A DNA stretch of 64,000 nt from JACDHG01 sp963815295 (lineage in GTDB: Bacteria; Actinomycetota; Actinomycetes; Propionibacteriales; Nocardioidaceae): NCBI GenBank assembly GCA_963815295.1, contig CAWFFZ010000008.1:496001-560000 (forward strand), given 5' to 3'. The first letter of the stretch is position 1. The number at the start of each line of letters is the position of its first letter. Below, piece by piece: positions 18,860-27,515 of the stretch. The position numbers were made by a program, and so were the translations under genes. The notes under the pieces are model-generated. The model made no database searches and was not told where the DNA came from. It worked only from the letters and a program-made list of their open reading frames with translations.

Positions 18860-19729
18860 TCAGTCCAGTCGGCCGAGCAGGTGGCGGAGCTCCGCGTGGA
18901 TGAGGTCTGGGTGCTCCATCGTGATGAAGTGCGACCCCGACAGCTCCACGTATGTCGCCTGGGGGATGCGGCGAGCGGCGCTGGCCATGTCGCGTGCGGA
19001 GGCCAGGACGTCGTACCGCCCGGCGACGAATGCGGTCGGCACCGTGATCGTCGAAAGTTCGACGCGCGGGTGGTGTGAGGACGCCACGGCGAGGTGCATG
19101 TACCAGTCCACGTCCGTCGTCATGAACTCGCCGACGGCTTGGCGCACCACGGCGTTGTCGGCGTTGCGGGTCATGAACCCGCTGTGTCTGAGCGCGTGTG
19201 CGGCGACGGCGCTGACCGGAATCCGGGTGGTCATGGGGGAGACCAGCTTGCCAACGCTGCGCATTGTCCGGGCAATGTTCACGGTGATCGGGCGCCGGGC
19301 GAACCGTGGGACGCCAAGGGGCGCCAGCATCGAGGCGAAGCTTCCGCCGGGCACGCCGGCGACGGCGAACAGTCCGGACACTCGATCAGGGTGCAGCGTC
19401 GCGAGCTCGAACTGGACGTTGACGCCGGCTGACCAGCCTGCCACCGCACACTGGTCGATGCCGTCGTGGTCGAGCACCGCGAGCGCATCCTCGACGAAGG
19501 CGTCGACTCCCACCCGGCTTCGGTCGGCCGGGCGGTCTGAGCCGCCGACGCCGCGGTGGTTCCACGAGATGACCCGGACGTCGCAGTCGTCGGCGAGGAA
19601 TGCCGGCCAGGCGTAGGCGTTCGTGCCCAGCCCGTTGCAGAGCAGCACTGTTGGGCCATCGGCATCGTTGGTCCACGCATCGAGGCGAGTCCGGTCCTCG
19701 CTGACGACGTCGTAGAAGCGCAGACCCAT
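18860..19729 (-). CDS. alpha/beta hydrolase
   Basis: 289 aa. The oxyanion segment LLCNGLGTNAYAW, SWNHRGVGGSDRP and the nucleophile elbow VAGWSAGVNVQ (Ser about 98) are followed by the Asp in AGRYDVLA (about 234) and the His in SGSHFITMEHP (about 264), a complete triad. The substrate is not evident; the layout fits esterases and haloperoxidase-like hydrolases. CACAAT lies 7 nt before the ATG, a weaker example of the leaderless arrangement seen elsewhere. Confidence 0.9.
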   Translation of the reverse strand: MGLRFYDVVSEDRTRLDAWTNDADGPTVLLCNGLGTNAYAWPAFLADDCDVRVISWNHRGVGGSDRPADRSRVGVDAFVEDALAVLDHDGIDQCAVAGWSAGVNVQFELATLHPDRVSGLFAVAGVPGGSFASMLAPLGVPRFARRPITVNIARTMRSVGKLVSPMTTRIPVSAVAAHALRHSGFMTRNADNAVVRQAVGEFMTTDVDWYMHLAVASSHHPRVELSTITVPTAFVAGRYDVLASARDMASAARRIPQATYVELSGSHFITMEHPDLIHAELRHLLGRLD

Positions 19730-19776
19730 GGCGCAGATTGTGCCGGGTCCGACCGAAACGTGGCAGACCGGTCCGG

Positions 19777-21033
19777 CTACCTTCCGAGCAGAGACTCGTC
19801 GAAGAAGTCCACGACTCGTCGCTCGTACTCGTCAGGCCGGGCGGCAATTCCCTGGATGTGCTCCGACTCGGGGATCTTCCAGATGGTTGCGTCCGAACCG
19901 GCAAGCCGGTGGTAGACCGGGTTCATGTTCTCGCCGCCAGTCTTGGGCGCCCAGATCAAGAAGACTGGCCTGGGCGCGATGCGGGGCACCAGGGTGGTCA
20001 GGTCCGGTGGTGGCATCGTGTTCGAGAACACCGAGACGGCGGCGGTCTTCATAGCGAGGATCGGGTATCCCCACAAGCGTCCCAAGCCCTCGAATTCCTG
20101 GATGTCCTCTGAGAACGTGCGGGTCCCCGCGCCCTCCGAGATGACGGCGGCCAGGTCGCCGTTCTCTGCTGCCGCTTGCAGCAGCAGCTCACCGCCAACG
20201 GAGAACCCGATCCCGCCGATGCGGTGATCGTCGACGTCCGGCTGCTCCTTGAGGAAGTCGATGGCCGCGAAGATGTCCTTCTCGCCGCCCCAGCCGAACA
20301 TGTTGCTGTCACCGTCGCTCTCGCCCTCGCCGCGGCGGTCGAAGAGCAGGACGCCGTAACCGTGACGGGCGAGCATCCGTGCGTGAGCCTGTGTGCCCTT
20401 GCGGCCAGGGAACGCGATCACCGCCGCGCCGTTCTGAGATGGGATGTACCAGCCCTCGAGCTCGAGGCCGTCGCTCGTCGTCAGGGTGACGTTCTCGTAG
20501 TCGGTGCCTAGGTTCGCGGCCGGGACGTAGGGACGCGCCACGTGGGTGGTCACGTAGCCCAAGGCCACCGGAAACACGACGTGAAACGCCAACACAGCCG
20601 CGACCGCGGCACGCAGCAACCTGCGCACGTATCGGCGCAGGAGGCCGTCGTCCAGCCGTCGGCTGGTCCACAACGTCGCGATGCCCAGGCCAAGCAGGAG
20701 CAGGGCGGCAGGGATGGCAAGCAGCCCCGTGTAGTCGTCGCCCGTCGGGCCGACTTTCACTGAGTAGTACGCGGCTTCGGACAGGCTCATCACGAGTCCG
20801 AACACGCCCACGAGGATGGCCAGAACGCCTCGTGTCCCCGCACGCAGCCGGGGGTAAGCCCAGGCCGCTATGGCGAGGGCGACAATCGGAATCAGGCCGC
20901 CTGCGAGATGGTCTAGTGCGGAGGTGCCTGGCTGCGGCTGCAGGAAGCTGTCGTCAGTGACGTGCAGTGCCAGGACAGCACTGCCAAGCACGAAGAGCCC
21001 GTGCGAGGAGCGGAGGCGGTGTATGAGCGTCAT
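19777..21033 (-). CDS. membrane-anchored alpha/beta hydrolase
   Basis: 418 aa. Four hydrophobic helices fill the first 165 residues, followed by a hydrolase domain with IAFPGRKGTQAHARML, LLFDRRGEGESDGD and the nucleophile elbow GIGFSVGGELLL (Ser about 278). A C-terminal His in PESEHIQG could complete the triad. The start is the ATG at 21033 because TAGCGT (21046-21041) precedes it by exactly 7 nt; the frame stays open well upstream but lacks family-like sequence. The active site is probably extracytoplasmic, but topology is not certain. Confidence 0.87.
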   Translation of the reverse strand: MTLIHRLRSSHGLFVLGSAVLALHVTDDSFLQPQPGTSALDHLAGGLIPIVALAIAAWAYPRLRAGTRGVLAILVGVFGLVMSLSEAAYYSVKVGPTGDDYTGLLAIPAALLLLGLGIATLWTSRRLDDGLLRRYVRRLLRAAVAAVLAFHVVFPVALGYVTTHVARPYVPAANLGTDYENVTLTTSDGLELEGWYIPSQNGAAVIAFPGRKGTQAHARMLARHGYGVLLFDRRGEGESDGDSNMFGWGGEKDIFAAIDFLKEQPDVDDHRIGGIGFSVGGELLLQAAAENGDLAAVISEGAGTRTFSEDIQEFEGLGRLWGYPILAMKTAAVSVFSNTMPPPDLTTLVPRIAPRPVFLIWAPKTGGENMNPVYHRLAGSDATIWKIPESEHIQGIAARPDEYERRVVDFFDESLLGR

Positions 21034-21179
21034 GCGTAGGACGCTAGGGCCGTCACGACGCCGAAAGACCTGCGCTAGCCGCCCCCTGACGGTGGCCAGC
21101 CGCCCCGTTTCGTGCGGCTTTCCACACCGGTAATGTTTCCGACACGGACGATCTGGTCGGTAACCCCTCTGGAGGACGT

Positions 21180-22271
21180 ATGACGAACTCTGTTCTGCTG
21201 ATGATCGGAACCCGCAAGGGACTCTGGCTGGGGAGGTCCGACGAGCAACGCACATCGTGGGAGCTGACCGGACCGAAGTTCCTGATGAACGAGATCTACT
21301 CAATGGCAATCGACACCCGCGATGGGAAGACGAGGCTCCTCGCCGGGGCGATGAGCAGTCACTTCGGCCCGCAGGTGTTCCGCTCCGACGATCTGGGCGA
21401 GACGTGGCAGGAGACTCCGAACGGAGCGATTCGGTTCCCGGAAGACACCGGGTCTGCGCTCGAGCAGGTCTGGCAGTTGAAGCCTGGACCCGCAAGCGAG
21501 CCAGGAGTCGTCTACGCCGGCACCCAGCCGTCCGCCCTGTTCCGGAGCACCGACGGCGGAGAGACGTTCGCGATGGTGCGGCCCCTCTGGGACCACCCAC
21601 ATCGCGAGCAGTGGGACGCCGGATTTGGCGGCCAGGCGATCCATACGATCATTCCGGATGAGTCTGACCCAGCGCGGATGACAGTGGCGATGTCGACCGG
21701 TGGCGTCTACCAGACCACCGATAGCGGTGCCTCGTGGGCTCCGGCGAACGTCGGAGTCAAGGCCTACTTCCTGCCAGACCCGTGGCCTGAGTTCGGCCAG
21801 TGCGTGCACAAGATCGACCGCCATCCCGACAACGCCCAGCGGATGTACCTTCAGAACCACCACGGCGTCTACCGCACCGACGACGGCGGCGCGAACTGGA
21901 CCTCCATCGCTGATGGCCTACCGAGCGACTTCGGGTTCCCGATCGTTGTCGACCCCCACGACGGCGACACGGTGTACGTGTTCCCGCTCGTCGCCGACGG
22001 CGAGCGGATCCCTCCGGGAGGCAAGCCACGCGTGTGGCGGTCGACCGACGCGGGGGAGCACTGGACAGAGTTGTCGAAGGGGTTGCCGGAGGACGGCTTC
22101 TACTCCTGTGTGATGCGAGACGCGATGACGGCCGACGCAGCCGATCCGACGGGTCTCTACCTCGGCACGCGTGACGGAAGTGTGTTCGCCAGCAACGACG
22201 GCGGCGAAAGCTGGAGCCAGGTCACAGAGCACTTGCCCGACGTGATGTGTGTCCGCGCCGCCGTGGTCTAA
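21180..22271 (+). CDS. Asp-box (BNR/sialidase-like) beta-propeller protein
   Basis: 363 aa without a signal peptide. Six Asp boxes of the S/T-x-D-x-G-x-x-W type are visible: RSDDLGETW, RSTDGGETF, QTTDSGASW, RTDDGGANW, RSTDAGEHW and ASNDGGESW. They fall about one per blade, as in sialidase-type and Vps10-type propellers. The Arg triad and Tyr/Glu expected of a true sialidase cannot be confirmed. GGAGG (21171-21175) fixes the ATG at 21180. Probably a cytoplasmic protein-binding or glycan-related propeller; function unknown. Confidence 0.85.
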   Translation: MTNSVLLMIGTRKGLWLGRSDEQRTSWELTGPKFLMNEIYSMAIDTRDGKTRLLAGAMSSHFGPQVFRSDDLGETWQETPNGAIRFPEDTGSALEQVWQLKPGPASEPGVVYAGTQPSALFRSTDGGETFAMVRPLWDHPHREQWDAGFGGQAIHTIIPDESDPARMTVAMSTGGVYQTTDSGASWAPANVGVKAYFLPDPWPEFGQCVHKIDRHPDNAQRMYLQNHHGVYRTDDGGANWTSIADGLPSDFGFPIVVDPHDGDTVYVFPLVADGERIPPGGKPRVWRSTDAGEHWTELSKGLPEDGFYSCVMRDAMTADAADPTGLYLGTRDGSVFASNDGGESWSQVTEHLPDVMCVRAAVV

Positions 22272-22294
22272 CAGCCGCGCCGTAGGCTCTCGCC

Positions 22295-23968
22295 ATGGTT
22301 GACATCAAGCCTCGCAGCCGTGTCGTCACAGATGGCCTCGAGGCGACGGCCTCCCGTGGGATGCTGCGCGCAGTCGGCATGGGTGATGACGACTTCGCGA
22401 AGCCACAGATCGGCGTCGCCTCCTCCTGGAACGAGATCACGCCCTGCAACCTGTCGCTCGACCGCCTCGCCCAAGCGGTCAAGCAGGGTGTGCACGCTGC
22501 GGGGGGATACCCCATGGAGTTCGGGACGATCTCTGTGTCCGACGGCATCTCGATGGGTCATGAGGGGATGCACTTCTCGCTGGTTTCGCGGGAGGTCATC
22601 GCCGACTCGGTCGAGACCGTGATGATGGCCGAGCAGCTCGACGGGTCGGTGCTGCTGGCGGGCTGTGACAAGAGCCTGCCCGGCATGTTGATGGCCGCGG
22701 CCCGCCTCGACCTGGCTTCGGTCTTTCTGTACGCCGGCTCGACCCTCCCCGGCCGCCTCGGTGACCGGGATCTGACCATCATCGACGCGTTCGAAGCTGT
22801 CGGAGCGTGCCGCGCGGGGTTGATCGACCGCGCGGAGGTCGAGGCGATCGAGCGGGCGATCTGCCCGGGGGAAGGGGCATGTGGCGGGATGTACACCGCC
22901 AACACGATGGCGTCGGTGGCAGAAGCACTCGGTATGTCGCTGCCCGGTTCAGCCGCGCCACCCGCCGTCGACCGGCGGCGCGACGGCTTCGCACACAAGT
23001 CGGGCGAGGCCGTCGTCGAGATGCTGCGTCAGGGGATCACCGCCAGGCAGATTCTCACCAAGGAGGCATTCGACAACGCGATCGCCGTGGTGATGGCGTT
23101 CGGCGGTTCGACCAACGCTGTGCTGCACCTGCTCGCGATCGCTGCAGAGGCTGAGGTCGAGCTTACCCTCGACGACTTCAGCCGGGTCGGCGACGCTGTG
23201 CCTCACTTGGGTGACCTGAAGCCGTTCGGACGCTACGTGATGAATGACTTCGATCGCGTCGGCGGGGTGCCTGTCGTCATGAAGGCACTTGTGGATGCCG
23301 GCCTGATGAACGGCGACTGCCTCACGGTCACCGGGCGCACCATGGCCGAGAACCTCGAGCACATCGCGCCCCCAGACATCGATGGCCGGATCATCCGGGC
23401 GCTCTCAAACCCGATTCATCCCACCGGTGGGCTCACGATCCTGCATGGCACCTTGGCGCCCGAGGGCGCAGTCGTGAAGACGGCTGGCTTCGACGATGAC
23501 GTCTTCGAGGGCACCGCGCGGGTCTTCGACGGAGAGCGTGCCGCCTTGGACTCGCTCGCCGAGGGAAACATTGCCGCCGGCGATGCAGTCGTCATTCGCA
23601 ACGAAGGTCCCAAGGGCGGACCCGGTATGCGCGAGATGCTGGCGATCACGGGTGCGATCAAAGGCGCAGGCCTCGGCAAGGAGGTTATGCTCCTCACCGA
23701 TGGCCGGTTCTCTGGGGGGACCACCGGCCTGTGTGTCGGGCACGTCGCACCTGAAGCAACCGATGGCGGCCCGATCGCGTTCGTGCGCGACGGTGACCGG
23801 ATCCGGCTCGACGTCGGCCATCGCACGCTCGACGTCCTCGTCGAGGAGGACGAACTCGAGGCCCGCCGCGAGGGTTGGCAGCCACTGCCGCCGAGGTACA
23901 CCACTGGCGTGCTGGCGAAGTACCGCAAGCTTGTCCAGTCGGCGGCGGTCGGAGCCGTTTGCGGTTGA
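22295..23968 (+). CDS. ilvD: dihydroxy-acid dehydratase
   Basis: 557 aa. It dehydrates 2,3-dihydroxy-3-methylbutanoate or -pentanoate to the 2-oxo acids of valine and isoleucine synthesis. The Fe-S ligands lie in LAGCDKSLPGML (about 121) and GEGACGGMYTANTM (about 194), and the C-terminal GRFSGGTTGLCVGHV motif is present. TAGGCT (22283-22288) stands 6 nt before the ATG with no Shine-Dalgarno, so the message is probably leaderless. It is separated from ilvBNC by one unrelated gene. Confidence 0.96.
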   Translation: MVDIKPRSRVVTDGLEATASRGMLRAVGMGDDDFAKPQIGVASSWNEITPCNLSLDRLAQAVKQGVHAAGGYPMEFGTISVSDGISMGHEGMHFSLVSREVIADSVETVMMAEQLDGSVLLAGCDKSLPGMLMAAARLDLASVFLYAGSTLPGRLGDRDLTIIDAFEAVGACRAGLIDRAEVEAIERAICPGEGACGGMYTANTMASVAEALGMSLPGSAAPPAVDRRRDGFAHKSGEAVVEMLRQGITARQILTKEAFDNAIAVVMAFGGSTNAVLHLLAIAAEAEVELTLDDFSRVGDAVPHLGDLKPFGRYVMNDFDRVGGVPVVMKALVDAGLMNGDCLTVTGRTMAENLEHIAPPDIDGRIIRALSNPIHPTGGLTILHGTLAPEGAVVKTAGFDDDVFEGTARVFDGERAALDSLAEGNIAAGDAVVIRNEGPKGGPGMREMLAITGAIKGAGLGKEVMLLTDGRFSGGTTGLCVGHVAPEATDGGPIAFVRDGDRIRLDVGHRTLDVLVEEDELEARREGWQPLPPRYTTGVLAKYRKLVQSAAVGAVCG

Positions 23969-24016
23969 TTCCGGAAATGTCGCTCTGCGGGCGGCGGGTG
24001 ATCTACAGTCCGTGGC

Positions 24017-24949
24017 ATGACCCTGCGGCCCGCCTCCCGGGCGGCGTCCCTGTGCGTGGCACTGGCTCTGTCGGCTGCCTTGCTCGACGCGAGCGCGGTC
24101 ACGACAGGCGCTCTCTCCTCGACTGGCAGCCACGGGGGCGTCGTCGCACGTGCAGCCGGCCCCCTGCCCGAGCTGCCACGTGGTGGGCGACGGGTGTTTC
24201 CCGAATACATTCTGGTCGCGTACTACGGGACCGCTCAGACGCCGGCGCTCGGCGTGCTTGGCGAGGGCAGTATCGACGAGATGACGCGTCGGCTGCGTGC
24301 CGCGGCGAGGCCGTACCAGCACAGCGGCAGGCGTGTGCAGATCGTCTACGAGCTCATCGTGAGCGTTGCCGACCGGAAACCGGGACCAGACGGCAATTAC
24401 AGCCACTACATCCCTCGGGCGTACGTCGAGAGGTTCGTCAACGCTGCCCGCCGCAACAAGGCGCTGCTCGTACTCGACCTGCAGCCCGGGCGACAGAGCT
24501 TCCTCACGCAGGCGAATCAGTTCCGTTGGGCGTTGCGTGAGCCCTTTGTCGGTCTCGCGCTCGACCCGGAGTGGCGCATGGGTCCGCGTCAGGTGCCCGC
24601 TGAGACGATCGGGTCTGTGTCTGCGGCCGAAGTCAACGCAACGTCGTCGGTGGTTGCCCAGATCACGCGTCGCTTCAACCTGCCGGAGAAGGTGTTTGTC
24701 GTGCACCAGTTTCGCAGGGAGATGGTGCGCAACATCCACAACGTGATCGTCCGGCCGCCGCTAGCGATGGTGCAGCACATCGATGGCTTCGGCAGTAGGC
24801 GCGCCAAGCTGGCGACGTACCACCACGTCCGGCGGTCCGACAAGTTCCACATGGGCTTCAAGCTGTTCTACGACGAGGACACGAATCTGTTCGCCCCGCG
24901 GCACGTGCTGTCGATCCGTCCTCGGGTCGAGTACGTCAGCTATCAGTAG
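24017..24949 (+). CDS. secreted protein, possible TIM-barrel hydrolase-like fold
   Basis: 310 aa with a signal peptide (hydrophobic core about residues 10-30). The mature part shows strand-like segments at regular spacing: ILVAYYGTAQ, LLVLDLQPG, VGLALDPEWRM, KVFVVHQFRRE, MVQHIDGFGS and GFKLFYDED. Several end in acidic residues, as in a beta/alpha barrel with a carboxylate active site. I cannot assign a family. TACAGT (24004-24009) lies 7 nt before the ATG. It sits between ilvD and ilvB, with no evident tie to that pathway. Confidence 0.8.
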   Translation: MTLRPASRAASLCVALALSAALLDASAVTTGALSSTGSHGGVVARAAGPLPELPRGGRRVFPEYILVAYYGTAQTPALGVLGEGSIDEMTRRLRAAARPYQHSGRRVQIVYELIVSVADRKPGPDGNYSHYIPRAYVERFVNAARRNKALLVLDLQPGRQSFLTQANQFRWALREPFVGLALDPEWRMGPRQVPAETIGSVSAAEVNATSSVVAQITRRFNLPEKVFVVHQFRREMVRNIHNVIVRPPLAMVQHIDGFGSRRAKLATYHHVRRSDKFHMGFKLFYDEDTNLFAPRHVLSIRPRVEYVSYQ

Positions 24950-24964
24950 GCGACCCAGCCGTCC

Positions 24965-24993
24965 TTTACTGTGGGACGAAGATCCCATATATT
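24965..24993 (+). promoter_or_regulatory. ilvB leader promoter
   Basis: TTTACT (24965-24970) and TATATT (24988-24993) are separated by 17 bp, the best -35/-10 pair in the window. Transcription from about 25000 would give a leader of about 180 nt before ilvB, carrying the attenuator. Confidence 0.65.
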
Positions 24994-25042
24994 GAGACGA
25001 CCCGAGGGCTTTGCTTGACGCCCATCGAGCCGGTCGTGGACC

Positions 25043-25087
25043 GTGGTCGTTGTGCACATGATTTCCGTCGTACTTCTGAACGCGTAG
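25043..25087 (+). CDS. branched-chain leader peptide of the ilvBNC attenuator
   Basis: The short ORF reads VVVVHMISVVLLNA followed by TAG. It could start at the GTG at 25043 (14 aa) or at the ATG at 25058 (MISVVLLNA, 9 aa). Six Val, one Ile and two Leu codons in 14 make it a regulatory peptide that senses charged Val/Leu/Ile tRNA; it includes GTA and CTT, uncommon in this GC-rich DNA. A dyad spans the stop codon, and a GC-rich dyad with a T run follows before ilvB. Confidence 0.75.
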   Translation: MVVVHMISVVLLNA

Positions 25088-25117
25088 GTGCCGACTCGAA
25101 GAGCCGACATCCACGCG

Positions 25118-25156
25118 TCCCCCTCGAATGCCCGCCGGGCCGGGGGGCTTTTTATT
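25118..25156 (+). terminator. attenuator terminator before ilvB
   Basis: A C-rich arm around 25119-25123 can pair with the G run at 25142-25146, enclosing a smaller GCCC/GGGC dyad, and is followed by CTTTTTATTT. It lies 31 nt after the leader-peptide stop and 24 nt before ilvB, as expected of a transcription attenuator. The exact pairing and the antiterminator partner cannot be settled by eye. Confidence 0.65.
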
Positions 25157-25179
25157 TGTAGCGCTAAGAAAGGTCGAGC

Positions 25180-26928
25180 ATGGCTGAGCAGCTGACGGGG
25201 GCGCAGAGCCTGATCCGCGCGCTCGAGTGTGCCGGCGTCGACACCGTCTTCGGCATCCCGGGCGGCGCGATACTGCCCGCGTACGACCCGTTGCTCGACT
25301 CGACCAAGATCCGGCACATTCTGGTTCGACACGAGCAGGGCGCTGGTCACGCAGCACAGGGGTATGCCGCCGCGACCGGTCGGGTCGGTGTCTGCATGGC
25401 CACGAGCGGACCGGGTGCCACGAACCTCGTGACGCCCTTAGCCGACGCACACATGGACTCTGTGCCGATCGTTGCGATCACGGGCCAGGTGGCGAGCGCG
25501 AGCATCGGTTCCGATGCGTTCCAGGAAGCCGATATCCGCGGCATCACGATGCCGATCACGAAGCACAACTACCTGGTGACCAACGCCGACGACATCCCCA
25601 ACGCCATCGCCGAGGCTTTTCACATTGCCTCCACCGGGAGGCCGGGTCCGGTGCTCGTCGACATCGCCAAGGACGCACTGCAGGCCAAGACCACGTTCCA
25701 CTGGCCGGAGACGGTCTCGCTCGCGGGCTATCGGCCGGTCACCAAGCCGCATGCACGTCAGGTGCGGGAGGCGGCCCGGATGATCGCCGAGTCCAGTCGG
25801 CCGGTTCTCTACGTCGGTGGCGGCGTGATCCGGTCGAGGGCGACCAACGAGCTCAAGGTGCTGGCTGAGCAGACGTCGATCCCCGTCGTCACGACGCTGA
25901 TGGCACGCGGTGCCTTCCCTGACAGCCACCCACTCCACCTCGGCATGCCGGGCATGCACGGCACCGTGGCTGCCGTGGGCGCGTTGCAGCGTAGCGATCT
26001 GCTCATCTGTCTCGGGGCCCGCTTCGATGACCGGGTGACGGGGAAGCTCGACACGTTCGCACCCGATGCCCGCGTGATCCACGCTGACATCGACCCAGCC
26101 GAGATCTCCAAGAACCGCCACGCCGACGTACCGATCGTTGGTGACTGCAGAGAGGTCATCGCTGAGCTCGTCGTCGCGATCCAGGCGGAGTATGCCGCCG
26201 GCAACCGCGGCGATGCCGCACCGTGGTTGGCGATGTGCCAGGGCTGGCGGGAGCGTTACCCGCTTGGCTATGACACGCACGAGGGCGCGCTGTCGCCGCA
26301 GTACGTCATCGAGCGGATCGGGGTTGCCACGGCGTCCGACGACACGACGTACGTCGCCGGTGTCGGGCAGCACCAGATGTGGGCCGCGCACTTCATCAAG
26401 TACGAACGCCCCGGCTCGTGGATCAACTCCGGCGGCCTCGGCACCATGGGCTTCGCGGTGCCGGCGGCCATGGGAGCGAAGGTCGGGCGTCCCGACAGCC
26501 CTGTCTGGGCCATCGACGGTGACGGTTGCTTCCAGATGACCAACCAGGAGCTGGCGACCTGCGCGCTCAACGGCATCCCGATCAAAGTCGCGATCATTAA
26601 CAACTCCAGCCTCGGCATGGTGAGGCAGTGGCAGACCCTCTTCTACGAAGGGCGTTACTCCAACACCGACCTCGAGTCGGATCGACGGATTCCCGACTTC
26701 GTCAAGCTCGCCGAGGCGCTCGGCTGTGTGGGGCTGCGCTGCGAGAGCGCCGAGGATGTCGATGCCACGATCGCCAAGGCGATGGAGATCAACGACGTGC
26801 CCGTCGTGATCGACTTCGTCGTGAACCCGGATGCGATGGTGTGGCCGATGGTGGCGGCCGGGACGAGCAACGACGCGATCCAGATCGCTCGTGACCTCAA
26901 GCCGCAGTTCGATGACGAGGAGCTCTGA
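25180..26928 (+). CDS. ilvB: acetolactate synthase large subunit
   Basis: 582 aa ThDP enzyme that condenses two pyruvates, or pyruvate with 2-oxobutyrate. The catalytic Glu lies in HEQGAGHAAQGYA (about 51), the FAD region in the middle and the ThDP motif GDGCFQMTNQEL...NNSSLGMVRQW (about 446-485) near the C-terminus. AAAGG at 25168-25172 precedes the ATG. It leads the ilvBNC operon behind a Val/Leu-rich attenuator. Confidence 0.97.
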   Translation: MAEQLTGAQSLIRALECAGVDTVFGIPGGAILPAYDPLLDSTKIRHILVRHEQGAGHAAQGYAAATGRVGVCMATSGPGATNLVTPLADAHMDSVPIVAITGQVASASIGSDAFQEADIRGITMPITKHNYLVTNADDIPNAIAEAFHIASTGRPGPVLVDIAKDALQAKTTFHWPETVSLAGYRPVTKPHARQVREAARMIAESSRPVLYVGGGVIRSRATNELKVLAEQTSIPVVTTLMARGAFPDSHPLHLGMPGMHGTVAAVGALQRSDLLICLGARFDDRVTGKLDTFAPDARVIHADIDPAEISKNRHADVPIVGDCREVIAELVVAIQAEYAAGNRGDAAPWLAMCQGWRERYPLGYDTHEGALSPQYVIERIGVATASDDTTYVAGVGQHQMWAAHFIKYERPGSWINSGGLGTMGFAVPAAMGAKVGRPDSPVWAIDGDGCFQMTNQELATCALNGIPIKVAIINNSSLGMVRQWQTLFYEGRYSNTDLESDRRIPDFVKLAEALGCVGLRCESAEDVDATIAKAMEINDVPVVIDFVVNPDAMVWPMVAAGTSNDAIQIARDLKPQFDDEEL

Positions 26929-26937
26929 GGACCAGGT

Positions 26938-27474
26938 ATGACGACTCACACGCTTTCAGTCCTGGTGGAGAACAAGCCGGGCGTCCTTGCTCGCGTCGCG
27001 TCGTTGTTCTCCCGGCGGGGGTTCAACATCGAGTCGCTGGCGGTCGGCCCGACGGAGCGGCCTGAGGTGTCGCGGATGACGATTGTGGTCAACCTCGACG
27101 AACAGCCGCTCGAGCATGTGACGAAGCAGCTCAACAAGCTGGTCGAGGTGCTCAAGATCGTCGAGCTCGAAGGTCCTGGATCCGTTGAGCGCGAGCTCGC
27201 GCTCGTCAAGGTCCGCGCGGAGGCGCAGACGAGGAGCCAGGTCCTCGAGATCGTCTCGCTGTTCCGGGCGAAGGTTGTCGATGTCGCCGCCGATGCCGTC
27301 ACGATCGAGGTGACTGGGAGCCGCGACAAGCTCGAGGCGATGCTCAAGGTGCTGGAGCCGTTCGGGATCCGGGAGCTGGTCCAGTCGGGACTCGTCGCCA
27401 TCAACCGGGGCGGACGCTCTATTACCGACCGGAGCGTGCGGCCGGCGCCACCTGTACCAGTGCGCTCCGCGTGA
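26938..27474 (+). CDS. ilvN: acetolactate synthase small (regulatory) subunit
   Basis: 178 aa. The N-terminal ACT domain (HTLSVLVENKPGVLARVASLFSRRGFNIESL) binds valine for feedback inhibition, and the C-terminal ALS_ss domain (about 85-165) contacts IlvB. It starts 9 bases after ilvB with AGGACCAGG upstream. A Pro/Arg-rich tail closes the protein. Confidence 0.96.
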   Translation: MTTHTLSVLVENKPGVLARVASLFSRRGFNIESLAVGPTERPEVSRMTIVVNLDEQPLEHVTKQLNKLVEVLKIVELEGPGSVERELALVKVRAEAQTRSQVLEIVSLFRAKVVDVAADAVTIEVTGSRDKLEAMLKVLEPFGIRELVQSGLVAINRGGRSITDRSVRPAPPVPVRSA

Positions 27475-27515
27475 AATGCTGCCGCTGACCTACCTAGCCC
27501 AAGGAGATCTGACTC

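Noticed and set aside
24950..25179. T-box or other riboswitch before ilvB
   Set aside because: No T-box consensus is seen; a translated Val/Leu-rich leader peptide with terminator explains the region better.
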